A stretch of 38,595 bases of DNA from Bacillota bacterium (GCA_030705955.1 JAUZPL010000040.1:1-38595), one strand, 5' to 3'. Positions 23,804 to 32,708 are shown, counted from the first letter of the stretch. Notes: a model not told the origin generated them from the letters alone. Numbers and translations are program-made.

Positions 23804-25312
23804 ATGATGTTTTATTTAAAAAAAGACTTTCAATTTCAAGAAAATCAGGAAGGATTGGTTATCGGTCTTTTTGAAAGGTCAGGTAAATTAGAAGGAACGT
23901 TAGCCGAACTTGATCATGAGTTTAATGGTTATATACATGAGCTTATAAAAAACGGTGAAATATCGGTAAAAGAAAAAAATATAAGTAAAATACATACATT
24001 AGGTAAGATAGGGACCAAAACTATTTGGTTTGTGGGACTGGGTAAAGAGAAGAACCTTACTTTTGAAAAGCTTCGTGATTCTTTTGGCAGACTTTTTAAA
24101 GAAATTCATCATAAACATTGGGAAATTGCTTTTTTATTGGATTCCTTTACAAATGAAAAAATGGATACATTAGATGCTGCCCATGCTATGAGTGAGGCTT
24201 ATGCCCTAGCTACATATCATTTCCAAGGATATAAGCAAAAACAAAATGAACCTGAGAAAAGTTTATCTGAACTAACAATCTATACTGACTATTGTGATCA
24301 AGAGGAATTGGAAGCTTCCATAACTGTAGGGTATGCCTTTGGCAAGGGTACAAATTCTGCAAGAAATCTTGTGAATATTCCCGGAAATTTGTTAACTGCT
24401 GAAGAAATGGCCAATTATGCAATAGACCTTGCTGCCAAATATGATTTTGAAGTGGAAATTTTAGAAAAGGATGAAATTGAAAGCCTGGGGATGGGTGCAT
24501 TTCTTGCAGTAAACCAGGGATCCACAGAGCCACCAAGAATGATTGTTCTTAAGTACCAAGGAAAAGAACTGTGGGAAGATGTTATTGGCTTAGTCGGGAA
24601 AGGAATTACTTTTGATACTGGCGGTTACTCCATTAAAACAAAATCAGGAATAGTCGGTATGAAAACAGATATGGGTGGAGCAGCTGCTGTTTTAGGGGCA
24701 ATGGAGATCATTGGTGAATTGAAACCAGAACAAAATGTTGTTGCAGTCATCCCTTCAACAGATAATATGATTAGCGGATCTGCGTTTAAACCAGATGATG
24801 TGATTACCTCGATGAGTGGGAAGACCATCGAGGTCTTAAATACTGATGCAGAAGGCCGTCTTGTATTAGCGGATGCAGTCACATATGCAAAACATCATGG
24901 TGCAAACTATTTAGTTGATGTAGCCACTTTAACTGGAGGGGTTATCACCGCACTAGGTCTTCACACTACAGGTGCAATGACAAATAATGAATGTTTATAT
25001 GAACAGGTTTTAGAAGCCTCTTTTGAAGCAGGTGAACCTATTTGGCAGCTGCCATTGTTTGAAAAAGATAAAGAAAGAGTGAGAAGTAGCAAAATTGCGG
25101 ATTTAAATAATTCGCCAGGTCGGGAAGGTCATGCCATTGTAGCAGGGGCCTTTATTGGAGAATTTGCTGAGGAAACACCATGGGTACATTTAGATATAGC
25201 AGGGACTGCTACAGCTTCCAAAGATTACGATCTTGGACCAGCAGGTGCAACTGGAGTCATGACTCGCACATTAGCACTGTTTGTAGAACGCTTTGAACCA
25301 TTAGAAAAATAG
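23804..25312 (+). CDS. pepA: M17 leucyl aminopeptidase PepA (YuiE)
   Basis: The 502-residue enzyme is a leucine aminopeptidase of family M17 that removes N-terminal residues from peptides in the cytosol, normally as a hexamer with two metals. The metal and catalytic motifs are in the C-terminal half: [19 protein letters not shown] (Lys and Asp ligands), [13 protein letters not shown], and the signature [14 protein letters not shown]. The N-terminal macro-like domain covers about 1-160. The ATG at 23804 follows AGGGGG; a second ATG at 23807 is also possible. Corresponds to yuiE of B. subtilis. A single gene with a GC-rich terminator. Confidence 0.96.
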   Translation: MMFYLKKDFQFQENQEGLVIGLFERSGKLEGTLAELDHEFNGYIHELIKNGEISVKEKNISKIHTLGKIGTKTIWFVGLGKEKNLTFEKLRDSFGRLFKEIHHKHWEIAFLLDSFTNEKMDTLDAAHAMSEAYALATYHFQGYKQKQNEPEKSLSELTIYTDYCDQEELEASITVGYAFGKGTNSARNLVNIPGNLLTAEEMANYAIDLAAKYDFEVEILEKDEIESLGMGAFLAVNQGSTEPPRMIVLKYQGKELWEDVIGLVGKGITFDTGGYSIKTKSGIVGMKTDMGGAAAVLGAMEIIGELKPEQNVVAVIPSTDNMISGSAFKPDDVITSMSGKTIEVLNTDAEGRLVLADAVTYAKHHGANYLVDVATLTGGVITALGLHTTGAMTNNECLYEQVLEASFEAGEPIWQLPLFEKDKERVRSSKIADLNNSPGREGHAIVAGAFIGEFAEETPWVHLDIAGTATASKDYDLGPAGATGVMTRTLALFVERFEPLEK

Positions 25313-25318
25313 ATTACG

Positions 25319-25348
25319 CCCCCCAGGGTTTCCGGGGGGTTATTTAAA
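25319..25348 (+). terminator. Terminator of pepA
   Basis: CCCCCC-AGGGTTTCC-GGGGGG followed by TTATTTA. Confidence 0.8.
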
Positions 25349-25457
25349 TGGAGAATATGTTCAACCGCTTAACGCCACTAGTAATTAGCCCAAGCCAAAA
25401 CCATGTCATTCGCATATGAAATAGTGTAAACATAAAGAAAAAAGGAGGTAAGTCTCT

Positions 25458-25673
25458 ATGTATGGTTATAGAAATGCTTATCAACCCCAAGATCAAAGGT
25501 TCTTCGGATTTGGTCTTTTTGCTTGGCCCTTTTTAGGTGGCTTAGCTGGCGGGCTACTAGGAAGTGCATTATTTTATCCACGTCCATATTACGGCTATCC
25601 TGGGTTTGGATACCCTGGTGTTGGATACCCTGGCGTTGGATATCCAGGAATGGGGAACCCATATTTTTATTAA
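25458..25673 (+). CDS. Small Gly-Tyr-Pro repeat protein, hypothetical
   Basis: This 71-residue protein is unrecognised. After a short polar start it has one hydrophobic, glycine-rich segment (FAWPFLGGLAGGLLGSALF) that may cross or enter the membrane. It then has Tyr/Pro-rich repeats: YGYPGFGYPGVGYPG, a near-perfect five-residue GYPGV repeat. The style resembles spore coat or surface proteins of Bacillus. The ATG follows AAAGGAGG. It has its own terminator. It may be related in composition to the His-rich GYPQ protein at 29316. A role in the spore is a guess. Confidence 0.75.
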   Translation: MYGYRNAYQPQDQRFFGFGLFAWPFLGGLAGGLLGSALFYPRPYYGYPGFGYPGVGYPGVGYPGMGNPYFY

Positions 25674-25686
25674 ATTAGAAAGAAAA

Positions 25687-25710
25687 AACAGCCCGAAAGG
25701 CTGTTTTTTT
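25687..25710 (+). terminator. Terminator of the small GYP protein
   Basis: AACAGCC-cgaaa-GGCTGTT followed by TTTTT. Element E begins at the last T. Confidence 0.85.
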
Positions 25711-25820
25711 GGCTAATAGGAAAGTATAAATATTTATACTTTCCTATGTCGCATAAGTGTTACTACGCCTCATGAACCGCTTTAAGGGCTTGCCAATCGG
25801 CGTGGTTTCCTACTTTTTAA
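25711..25820. repeat. Palindromic intergenic element, long copy E
   Basis: It begins GGCTAATAGGAAAGTATAAA at the terminator T-tract and contains a perfect 32-bp palindrome (25716-25747, centred on AATATT). It then continues through TTACTACGCC, AACCGCTTTAAGGGCTT and CCAATCGGCGTGGTTTCC. The right end reaches almost to the stop codon of the convergent small gene (25825). It shares its start with copy D and its CGGCG-GTTTTC-like end with the whole family. Confidence 0.7.
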
Positions 25821-25824
25821 GAAT

Positions 25825-26004
25825 TTAAAACCTATCCCTATGCTCAACTAAATCGATTGCACCAAGAACGATGTGAGCCAAACCAAAGCCGAAAATGGTA
25901 TTGGAGTACATTTTGTCAATCTTACGGTTTTGTTTCATTGCTAATCCAGCTGCGGTAACTGCTGTGCCAAGAACAGTTGGAATTAAACCTTCTCTAATAG
26001 ACAT
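25825..26004 (-). CDS. Small conserved hydrophobic protein
   Basis: This 59-residue protein on the minus strand is too short to be obvious but is well supported. An ATG at 26004 lies seven bases after AGAGGTGAG. It reads MSIREGLIPTVLGTAVTAAG, then LAMKQNRKIDKMYSNTIFG, then FGLAHIVLGAIDLVEHRDRF. Two hydrophobic helices are possible (about residues 7-22 and 36-51). Similar short proteins in Bacillus are sometimes labelled asparagine synthase, which I regard as an unsupported name. Function unknown. It is convergent with the GYP protein gene and divergent from the thioesterase. Confidence 0.75.
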   Translation of the reverse strand: MSIREGLIPTVLGTAVTAAGLAMKQNRKIDKMYSNTIFGFGLAHIVLGAIDLVEHRDRF

Positions 26005-26113
26005 AACAGACTCACCTCTAAAGTTAAGTTGTCCTAATGGACATTTATAGTATGAGCTATAGTAAAATAAATAAAGACGTTATTATTTTACATTATGACA
26101 AAGGGTGAGATTA

Positions 26114-26500
26114 TTGGTATATAAGAACACTTTAATTGATGCACTTGGAATGGATATTATCTTGGTAGAAAAAGGGAAAGTTATAGCGAAAATGCCGGTT
26201 GACGAACGGACGAAACAACCATTTGGCCTGCTCCACGGAGGTGCTTCTGTGGCGTTAGCAGAAACTGTTGCAAGTATAGGTGCTTATGAATTAGTGGATA
26301 AGGAATCAGAGGTTGTAGCAGGTTTAGAAATCAATGCAAACCATGTACGTCCTAAAAAAGAAGGAATTGTTACCGCAGTAGGAACAGTTTTATATCAAGG
26401 TAAAACAACAATGGTTTGGGATATAAAAATAACAGATGAAAATGATCGATTAATCTGTATCTCAAGGTGTACCATGGCCATCATTAAAATAAAAAAATAA
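26114..26500 (+). CDS. menI: Hotdog-fold thioesterase (YuxO/MenI-like)
   Basis: The 128-residue protein is a PaaI-type hotdog thioesterase. The core FGLLHGGASVALAETVASIGAYE includes the HGG motif and the catalytic Glu of the helix. The C-terminal part is AVGTVLYQGKTTMVWDIKITD. The closest B. subtilis protein, YuxO, has been proposed as the 1,4-dihydroxy-2-naphthoyl-CoA thioesterase of menaquinone synthesis; the symbol given rests on that. The TTG at 26114 is six bases after AAGGGTG; GTG at 26105 is an alternative. Cytosolic. Confidence 0.85.
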   Translation: MVYKNTLIDALGMDIILVEKGKVIAKMPVDERTKQPFGLLHGGASVALAETVASIGAYELVDKESEVVAGLEINANHVRPKKEGIVTAVGTVLYQGKTTMVWDIKITDENDRLICISRCTMAIIKIKK

Positions 26501-26566
26501 AACTTTTTCAATAGAAAAGTTCCTTCCTTTCTTTTTGAAAAATTTGAAAAATTCCTTCCTTTTTCA

Positions 26567-26575
26567 TGTTATAAT
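26567..26575 (+). promoter_or_regulatory. Extended -10 promoter of kapD
   Basis: TGT-TATAAT lies about 80 bases before kapD. A 9-bp direct repeat, TTGAAAAAT twice in tandem (26535-26552), lies at and above the -35 region. Confidence 0.5.
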
Positions 26576-26653
26576 AAAATAAATTAATGAGGAATTGTAC
26601 AATTTTTGTACATGTTCTTTAATATACTGTAGTAAAGATTGTTAGGGGTGAAA

Positions 26654-27280
26654 ATGGTGAAGGGAAAACGGCAATTTTTATTTATTGATTTTGAGTTTAC
26701 CATGCCAGAGAAAAATGCCAGAGCAAAGAACTTTTATCCGGAAATTATCGAAGCTGGAGTTGTTTCGGTTGTGGATGACAAGATTATTGAGCAGTTTTCA
26801 TCTTTTGTAACCCCCGTTAAATTTCCAATTCTTACTGAGCGCTGCAAATCATTTTTACATATTTCACAAGAACAGGTTGATAGAGGACTTTCATTTTTTG
26901 AACTTATCCGCAAATTTGAAGAATTAAATATGCAATATGAAAATGTAATTGTTACTTGGGGAAACATGGATATGAAGGTTCTTCGCCATAATTGCCTACA
27001 AGCTGGTGTGCCATTTCCAATTAAGAAGGCTTCTGAAATTGACTTATCAATGGAATACAAGCGATTTTTTGGCGATCAAAATCAAACAGGTTTGTGGAAG
27101 GCTGTTCAGGAGTATGGAAAAGAAGGTATAGGTAAGCATCACCGTGCACTTGATGATGCATTGACCACATATAATATTTTTCGCTTAGTTGAAAAAGATA
27201 AACGGTATTTAGAAAGACCAGAGCCCACTACTATTGGTGACCGCATTGATTTTTCGAAGTTATTAAATGAAATCGTCTAA
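26654..27280 (+). CDS. kapD: DEDDh 3'-5' exonuclease KapD
   Basis: The 208-residue protein is a DnaQ-fold exonuclease matching KapD, described in B. subtilis as an inhibitor of the KinA pathway to sporulation. All five DEDDh residues are visible: Asp and Glu in FIDFEFTM, Asp in WGNMDMKVL, and His and Asp in KHHRALDDALTT. The ATG at 26654 is close to AGGGG; GTG at 26657 is equally possible. It has its own extended -10 promoter and is convergent with kapB, sharing a terminator. The substrate is unknown; the enzyme is soluble. Confidence 0.9.
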   Translation: MVKGKRQFLFIDFEFTMPEKNARAKNFYPEIIEAGVVSVVDDKIIEQFSSFVTPVKFPILTERCKSFLHISQEQVDRGLSFFELIRKFEELNMQYENVIVTWGNMDMKVLRHNCLQAGVPFPIKKASEIDLSMEYKRFFGDQNQTGLWKAVQEYGKEGIGKHHRALDDALTTYNIFRLVEKDKRYLERPEPTTIGDRIDFSKLLNEIV

Positions 27281-27318
27281 AAGGCCAAAATACATTCTGT
27301 AATTTGGCCTTTTTATTT
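27279..27318. terminator. Bidirectional terminator between kapD and kapB
   Basis: AAAAGGCCAAA and TTTGGCCTTTT form an 11-bp stem, starting in the kapD stop codon and followed by TATTTTT. Confidence 0.85.
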
Positions 27319-27319
27319 T

Positions 27320-27700
27320 TTACTTAAGGTAGTCTTTTTCTAAGATGTGCATAAATTCTAATGATTTTTCAGCCCATGGGGTGGATTCTTCACTTAGCTC
27401 CTGAATCATTTTATCCACAGCCGTTTTTAAAGAAGTTTTATATTCTAAAATATCGTCTTCATAGGGTTTCACCATTTTAAATGGAATGTTTGCCTGTTCA
27501 CGAAAGGCTAGTGCACGTCTTTCATGGAAAATACCCACACTCATATCCTTGGGGTGGTGTATGTCTCCTTGCATAGGATGCCTGAGAACAGCTAACGCAC
27601 GTACTAAATAATGTTGTGGTCTAATTTCAGTTATTTCACCTATGTATTTTCCCGTCTTATATATTGCAGTAACCTTGTCCCCAATTTTTAATTCTTCCAT
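27320..27700 (-). CDS. kapB: Kinase-associated protein KapB
   Basis: The 126-residue protein matches KapB, required in B. subtilis for the KinB sensor kinase route to sporulation. The N-terminal part KIGDKVTAIYKTGKYIGEI is a small SH3-like barrel; FHERRALAFREQANIPFKMVKPY follows, then a helical end. KapB is called a lipoprotein, but no signal peptide or lipobox cysteine is present here. kinB, which precedes kapB in B. subtilis, is not in this window. An ATG follows AAAGGAGGG. It is divergent from the cyclophilin gene. Confidence 0.88.
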   Translation of the reverse strand: MEELKIGDKVTAIYKTGKYIGEITEIRPQHYLVRALAVLRHPMQGDIHHPKDMSVGIFHERRALAFREQANIPFKMVKPYEDDILEYKTSLKTAVDKMIQELSEESTPWAEKSLEFMHILEKDYLK

Positions 27701-27803
27701 AAATGAACCCTCCTTTGTTATTTTATTATGAAGTACGAATTCAAAAAAACAAAGTGCAAAATCCAGGTTTTTTGGTTAAAGTAAAAAAGTGGAGGGATGA
27801 TAA

Positions 27804-28535
27804 ATGAGAATAAAGGTTTATATAACCTTAATCGCTGTTGTTTTTTTATTAGCTGCATGTGGGACAAGTCCTGCAAAACAAGCTGCAAATAAAAATAAAG
27901 CCTCAAAAACAGAGCAGAAGGTAGGGGAAAAAACGGTGACCAATGCAGTTTATCCACAACTGACAAATGAAGTGTCAGAAAAAGACAGATTAGTTGAGAT
28001 GGAAACCTCGATGGGAAATATTAAAATTAAGTTATTCCCAGAGTACGCCCCTAAGGCTGTGGAAAACTTTGTGAAGCATAGTCAGGATGGTTATTATAAT
28101 GGGCTTATTTTTCATAGGGTAATAAAAGACTTCATGATTCAAGGTGGAGATCCTAATGGAGACGGCACCGGTGGAGAAAGTATTTATGGAAAGCCGTTTG
28201 AGGATGAATTTTCCAACAATCTATTTAATCTTCGCGGAGCTCTTTCAATGGCGAATTCAGGAGAAAATACAAATGGAAGTCAATTTTTTATTGTACAGGA
28301 TCCAAAGCTTGCCCCTTCGATGAAAACCCAAATGGAGCAAGCCGGATATCCAAAAGAGATTATTAATGCCTATGATCAGAATGGTGGCACCCCATGGCTG
28401 GATAAAAGACATACTGTTTTCGGACAGGTGATTGAAGGAATGGATGTTGTTGATAAGATAGCAAATACTAAAACAGGTCCAAACGATAAGCCTACAGAGG
28501 ACGTTGTTATAAAGAAAATAGATGTTTTAAAATAA
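27804..28535 (+). CDS. Cyclophilin-type peptidyl-prolyl isomerase lipoprotein
   Basis: This 243-residue protein has a lipoprotein signal (VFLLAACGT, lipobox LAAC) and a lysine/alanine-rich linker to about residue 60, followed by a cyclophilin domain. The active-site stretches are [32 protein letters not shown] and [19 protein letters not shown]. It should face the outside of the membrane and assist folding of exported proteins at prolyl bonds, a role distinct from the cytosolic PpiB. An ATG follows GGAGGGATG. A long terminator follows. The family is certain; its clients are unknown. Confidence 0.92.
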   Translation: MRIKVYITLIAVVFLLAACGTSPAKQAANKNKASKTEQKVGEKTVTNAVYPQLTNEVSEKDRLVEMETSMGNIKIKLFPEYAPKAVENFVKHSQDGYYNGLIFHRVIKDFMIQGGDPNGDGTGGESIYGKPFEDEFSNNLFNLRGALSMANSGENTNGSQFFIVQDPKLAPSMKTQMEQAGYPKEIINAYDQNGGTPWLDKRHTVFGQVIEGMDVVDKIANTKTGPNDKPTEDVVIKKIDVLK

Positions 28536-28545
28536 GATACTATTT

Positions 28546-28581
28546 AAAACGTTTGGAATAAATATTCCAAACGTTTTTTTG
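28546..28581 (+). terminator. Terminator of the cyclophilin gene
   Basis: AAAACGTTTGGAATA-aa-TATTCCAAACGTTTT is a perfect 15-bp stem followed by more T residues. Confidence 0.9.
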
Positions 28582-28665
28582 TTTAGGATGTAATACAGAA
28601 TTCTTGCATTATAATGCATTGTATCAGGCAAACTAAACGTAAATTGTCTTTGGAGGGTTATACAT

Positions 28666-29190
28666 ATGAAGAAAAAATGGCTTCTTATCCCGTTTCTTTT
28701 ATTAGCAGGATGTACACAACAGAACCCGACTAAAGTGAATGTAAAAATGTATAATGCAGTTGGTGATTCACTTGGAACAATAGAATTAGCGGAACAATCA
28801 AGCGGTGTAAAACTTAATATAAAATTAGACGGACTAACCCCAGGAATTCATGCTATCCACATTCATGATAGTGGGAAGTGTGTTGCGCCTGATTTTAAAT
28901 CAGCAGGAAATCACTTTGATATAGAAGGCAAAGAACATGGTCTTATGCATCCTAAAGGGGCACATGCAGGTGATTTACCAAACTTAATAGTAGAAGATGA
29001 CGGAAGTGTAAAAGCAGAACTAATGGCGCCAAATGTTTCCTTAAAGGATGGGAAAAAATCGTTATTTACAAAGAAAGGAACCTCCATTGTTATAGATGAA
29101 GGAAAAGATGACGGCATGACCCAACCGTCAGGTGATTCTGGGAAAAGAATTGCTTGTGGAGAAATCACTAGAAAAAAACAACAGCAATAA
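28666..29190 (+). CDS. SodC-like lipoprotein with altered copper site
   Basis: This 174-residue lipoprotein (signal KKKWLLIPFLLLAGC) has the Cu/Zn superoxide dismutase fold. His65 and His67 (HIH), the bridging His83, and Zn ligands His91, His100 and Asp103 are present, as are Cys72 and Cys164 of the disulfide. By eye, the fourth copper ligand, normally His in VVH-x3-DD, is Asp144 (VIDEGKDD). Full copper dismutase activity is thus doubtful, as in B. subtilis YojM, also reported to have an incomplete copper site. It should be anchored on the outer membrane face. An ATG follows GGAGGG. Confidence 0.88.
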   Translation: MKKKWLLIPFLLLAGCTQQNPTKVNVKMYNAVGDSLGTIELAEQSSGVKLNIKLDGLTPGIHAIHIHDSGKCVAPDFKSAGNHFDIEGKEHGLMHPKGAHAGDLPNLIVEDDGSVKAELMAPNVSLKDGKKSLFTKKGTSIVIDEGKDDGMTQPSGDSGKRIACGEITRKKQQQ

Positions 29191-29191
29191 T

Positions 29192-29222
29192 GAGCCTTTT
29201 TTGGGAAGGTTCTTTTCTTATT
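29192..29222 (+). terminator. Terminator of the SodC-like gene
   Basis: GAGCCTT-ttttggg-AAGGTTC (one G/T wobble) followed by TTTTCTTATTT. Confidence 0.65.
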
Positions 29223-29315
29223 TAGACAAAATTTTAAAAATGTAGATAAACACCTATGCGTATCTTCATATGTGGACATACACTATGGTGTACATGAAAA
29301 TAGGGAGGGATAAAG

Positions 29316-29657
29316 TTGAGTAGACAATATTATGGAGGATATCCAACTCAGACAGGTTACCCACAAATGCCGGGTGCTTACCCACAAATGGGCGGATATC
29401 CACAAACAGGTCACCCGCAGATGATGGGCGGATATCCACAAACAGGTCACCCACAAATGATGGGTGGATATCCAACAACAGGCTATCCACATATGATGGA
29501 TGGGTACTACCATCACCATCATCATCACTACAAAGGCTATCCACATGCAGGATACCCACAAATGGGAGGATACCCACAAACAGGTTATCCACAAGCAGGC
29601 TATCCACAGCCAATGACAGGCTATCCTCATACAGGTTATCCTCGTTCAGAAAAATGA
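29316..29657 (+). CDS. Tyr/Pro/Gly-rich repeat protein with His6 run, spore coat-like
   Basis: This 113-residue low-complexity protein is made of repeats of the type [12 protein letters not shown] and GYPQ(A/T)GYPQ. Near residue 65 it has six histidines in a row ([13 protein letters not shown]), which could bind metal. There is no signal peptide or membrane segment. Such compositions are found in spore coat and crust proteins of Bacillus, but I know no exact match. The start is TTG, five bases after GGGAGGGA. It is a single gene with a strong terminator. The antisense reading frames across it arise from the repeat and are not genes. Confidence 0.78.
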   Translation: MSRQYYGGYPTQTGYPQMPGAYPQMGGYPQTGHPQMMGGYPQTGHPQMMGGYPTTGYPHMMDGYYHHHHHHYKGYPHAGYPQMGGYPQTGYPQAGYPQPMTGYPHTGYPRSEK

Positions 29658-29683
29658 TTTATAGTAAACCCTTTTATAGGGGT

Positions 29684-29720
29684 AAAACTACCTGTACATT
29701 CGTACAGGTAGTTTATTTTT
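29684..29720 (+). terminator. Terminator of the His-rich repeat protein
   Basis: AAACTACCTGTAC-attc-GTACAGGTAGTTT is a perfect 13-bp stem followed by ATTTTT. Confidence 0.88.
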
Positions 29721-29802
29721 AAAAATTGGGTATTCTAACTTGATTTATTTATTCCTTTTGAACAAAATGTAAGAAAAAGTGTGAAAAAGGAAGGACGTTA
29801 AC

Positions 29803-31008
29803 TTGGAAAATAAACTATATTATCAAGATGCATACAAAACATCGTTTTTTACTAACTTAGTTACGGAATCAACAGATATAGAGGGCCGTCCATATGTTGT
29901 ATTAGAAAAAACAGCCTTCTTTCCAACAGGTGGTGGCCAGCCAAATGATGAAGGAACCATAAATGATATAATGGTTTTAAATGTTGAAGAAGTAGTTGGG
30001 GAAATCCGCCATTATTTAGAAAGTCCATTAGGAAAGAATAAAGAGAATGTTTTTGGTGTTATAGATTGGGAGCGTAGGTTTGATCATATGCAGCAGCATG
30101 CAGGTCAGCACATTTTATCTGCAGCATTTGATCAGTTATTTGAGCTTAAGACAATCGGATTTCACCTTGGAAAAGAAATTGTAACGATTGATTTAGACAC
30201 GGAAGATTTACAGGAACATGAAATGAGGGAAGCTGAGAACTTAGCCAACCAAATTATTTTGGAAAATAGACCCATTGAAACAAAATGGGTGACTGAGGAA
30301 GAATTAAATGAATATTCTTTGCGTAAAGAGACAAAGGTTAAGGAAGATATACGCCTTGTGATTATTCCTGATTTTGATTATAATGGCTGCGGCGGAACAC
30401 ACCCCCATGCAACAGGAGAGATTAGGGCAATTAAAATATTGGATATAGAGAAGCAAAAGAAAAAAATTCGTGTTCATTTTGTATGTGGAAACCGTGTGAT
30501 TGACCAACTCCATCAAAAACAGCTGGTTTTACTAGAGTTAACAAGACTACTTAGTTCTCCGGAAAAAGAGATGGCGGTGGCTGTAACAAGGATAATAGAT
30601 GCAAGAAAAGAGTTGGAAAAGGATTTAGAGGCCGCAAAGGATCAAATCCTGGAATATAAAGCTAAAGAATTGCTTTCCTCACATCGCTCCCAAAATGGAG
30701 AGAGCATTATTACGCATGTCTATCAAAATAGGACCATTCAAGAACTGCAAAAAATAGCACGTCTTATTACTATAGAGGATGAACAGGCAGTTGTTTTCCT
30801 AGTGGCAGAAAATGAAGGCCGCTTACAAGTAGTTGGGGCCCGCGGGAAATTAGTGGAAACAAACATGAAGAATCTTATTCAGGAAACTCTTCCTTTAATC
30901 AATGGAAAAGGCGGAGGGAATGATTCATTTGTTCAGGGTGGTGGTGAAGCGCTTATATCTGGTTCAGAATTACTTAACATTTTACTCAAAAAGGCAAGTA
31001 TATACTAA
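29803..31008 (+). CDS. AlaX-like alanyl-tRNA editing protein
   Basis: This 401-residue protein resembles the editing and C-terminal parts of alanyl-tRNA synthetase without its catalytic core. Zinc ligands of the editing site are visible: HAGQHIL (HxxxH) and CGGTHPHATGEI (CxxxH). The C-terminal DHHA1-like domain (INGKGGGNDSFVQGGG) completes an AlaX-L layout, with a coiled-coil around 255-290. It is expected to deacylate Ser- or Gly-tRNA(Ala) in trans. The TTG start lies 12 bases after AAGGAAGG. It is a single gene; no strong terminator is evident. Confidence 0.9.
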   Translation: MENKLYYQDAYKTSFFTNLVTESTDIEGRPYVVLEKTAFFPTGGGQPNDEGTINDIMVLNVEEVVGEIRHYLESPLGKNKENVFGVIDWERRFDHMQQHAGQHILSAAFDQLFELKTIGFHLGKEIVTIDLDTEDLQEHEMREAENLANQIILENRPIETKWVTEEELNEYSLRKETKVKEDIRLVIIPDFDYNGCGGTHPHATGEIRAIKILDIEKQKKKIRVHFVCGNRVIDQLHQKQLVLLELTRLLSSPEKEMAVAVTRIIDARKELEKDLEAAKDQILEYKAKELLSSHRSQNGESIITHVYQNRTIQELQKIARLITIEDEQAVVFLVAENEGRLQVVGARGKLVETNMKNLIQETLPLINGKGGGNDSFVQGGGEALISGSELLNILLKKASIY

Positions 31009-31067
31009 ATGGATGATTTGTTTCTTTTTGTCAATAATAAAGAGAAGTCTATTTTTATATTCCAAAT

Positions 31068-31096
31068 TTGTTTGAAAATTTTTTTCGATATATAAT
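31068..31096 (+). promoter_or_regulatory. Sigma-A promoter of gnd
   Basis: TTGTTT and TATAAT are 17 bases apart, 43 bases before the gnd start. Confidence 0.55.
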
Positions 31097-31138
31097 AAGT
31101 TTGAATAAAAAATTTTTCATCTGAAGGGACGGTTTAGT

Positions 31139-32551
31139 TTGAAAACTCAACAGGTTGGTGTAGTTGGTGTAGGTGTTATGGGAAGAAGTTTAGCCCTTAA
31201 TTTTGAAAGTAAGGGTTTCCCTGTATCAATCTATGACCTTTCATCCGAAAAAATAAATGAAATTCTTGAAGATCATAAAGAAAAAGACATATTCGGAACA
31301 ACAAATATAGAAGAATTTGTTCAATCTCTTGAACTTCCTCGAAAAATTATATTGATGGTAAATGCAGGAGTTATTACTGATAAAGCGATTGAATCATTAC
31401 TTCCATATTTAGATAAAGGTGATATTTTAATTGATGGTGGAAATACATTCTTTAAAGATACTATTCGAAGAAATAGGGAACTGGAGGAAAAAGGAATCCT
31501 CTTTATAGGTGCGGGCGTATCTGGTGGAGAGGAAGGTGCCCTTAAAGGTCCAGCTATCATGCCAAGTGGCCAAGAAGAAGCCTATAAAGCTGTGGAAGGT
31601 ATGTTGACAGCTATTTCTGCAAAGGTAAATGGTGATCCTTGCTGTACATATATTGGTCCAAACGGTGCAGGTCATTATGTAAAAATGGTTCATAATGGCA
31701 TTGAATACGGAGATATGCAATTAATTTGTGAATCATATCATTTAATGAAAGAGGTTCTGGGCCTATCGGTAGAAGAGCTTCATGAAGTGTTTAAAGAATG
31801 GAATAATGGGGAGTTGGACAGTTACTTAATAGAGATAACTGCTGACATTTTCACCAAGAAAGATAAAGAAACGGGTAAACCGTTAGTTGATGTTATTTTA
31901 GACACTGCTGGGCAAAAAGGGACAGGAAAGTGGACAAGTCAAAGTGCACTCGATTTAGGTGTACCTCTTTCCATTATCACTGAATCCGTATTTTCCCGCT
32001 TCTTATCAGCAATGAAAGAAGAACGTGTAAAAGCAAGCAAAATACTAAATGGTCCAGAGAAAAAGGCATTTCTTGGAGATAAAAAGGAATTTATTGAGCA
32101 GATTAGAAAAACTTTGTACTTAAGTAAGATTTGTTCCTATGCACAAGGTTTTGCTCAATTGAAATTTGCTGCAAAAGAATATGACTGGAATCTACAGCCA
32201 GGTGCAATTGCTATGATCTTCAGAGGAGGTTGCATTATTCGTGCAGCATTCCTTCAAAATATAAAAGATGCCTATGACAGAGATGCCAACTTAGACAATC
32301 TTTTATTAGATCCCTATTTTAAATCAATTGCAGAGAACTACCAGGAGGCTGCCCGTGAAGTTGTGGCTACAGCCATTAAATCAGGTATTCCAGTACCTGG
32401 ATTGGCAAGTGCTCTTGCCTACTATGACAGCTACCGGTCAGAAGTTCTTCCTGCAAACCTACTTCAGGCACAAAGAGATTATTTTGGAGCTCATACTTAT
32501 AATCGTGTTGACCGTGAAGGAACATTCCATACCGATTGGCTTATTGACTAA
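31139..32551 (+). CDS. gnd: 6-phosphogluconate dehydrogenase, decarboxylating
   Basis: The 470-residue enzyme converts 6-phosphogluconate to ribulose 5-phosphate and CO2 in the oxidative pentose phosphate pathway. The NAD(P)-binding motif [16 protein letters not shown] opens the protein. Substrate and catalytic residues are in [21 protein letters not shown] and [16 protein letters not shown] (the Lys). The family signature [14 protein letters not shown] is present. Bacillus has paralogues (gndA/yqjI, gntZ), so the NADP preference is not settled. The start is TTG after AAGGGACGG. Single gene with its own promoter and a terminator. Cytosolic. Confidence 0.95.
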   Translation: MKTQQVGVVGVGVMGRSLALNFESKGFPVSIYDLSSEKINEILEDHKEKDIFGTTNIEEFVQSLELPRKIILMVNAGVITDKAIESLLPYLDKGDILIDGGNTFFKDTIRRNRELEEKGILFIGAGVSGGEEGALKGPAIMPSGQEEAYKAVEGMLTAISAKVNGDPCCTYIGPNGAGHYVKMVHNGIEYGDMQLICESYHLMKEVLGLSVEELHEVFKEWNNGELDSYLIEITADIFTKKDKETGKPLVDVILDTAGQKGTGKWTSQSALDLGVPLSIITESVFSRFLSAMKEERVKASKILNGPEKKAFLGDKKEFIEQIRKTLYLSKICSYAQGFAQLKFAAKEYDWNLQPGAIAMIFRGGCIIRAAFLQNIKDAYDRDANLDNLLLDPYFKSIAENYQEAAREVVATAIKSGIPVPGLASALAYYDSYRSEVLPANLLQAQRDYFGAHTYNRVDREGTFHTDWLID

Positions 32552-32558
32552 AACCATG

Positions 32559-32592
32559 AACCAGATGTGTATTTTACATATCTGGTTTTTAT
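32559..32592 (+). terminator. Terminator of gnd
   Basis: AACCAGAT and ATCTGGTT form the stem, with an AT-rich loop that can partly pair, followed by TTTATATTT. Confidence 0.75.
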
Positions 32593-32659
32593 ATTTGATG
32601 ATACCACATCACTTTTGTTTAAATAATAATTATTATAAAATACATATTTCTGTATTTAA

Positions 32660-32689
32660 ATAGAAAAGACGGGCTTCGTTTGCCCGTCT
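32660..32689 (-). terminator. Terminator of patB
   Basis: AGACGGGC and GCCCGTCT form a perfect 8-bp stem. On the minus strand it is followed by TTTCTATTTA, which suits termination of patB. Confidence 0.75.
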
Positions 32690-32708
32690 AATCATTGAAT
32701 AAATTCTT

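Noticed and set aside
25825-26004. Asparagine synthase annotation for the small minus-strand protein
   Set aside because: Fifty-nine residues with two hydrophobic helices cannot hold the domains of that enzyme; the label looks like a propagated error.
29266-29630. Two 115-codon minus-strand open frames across the GYPQ gene
   Set aside because: They are shadows of the low-complexity repeat, lack ribosome binding sites, and have no recognisable family.
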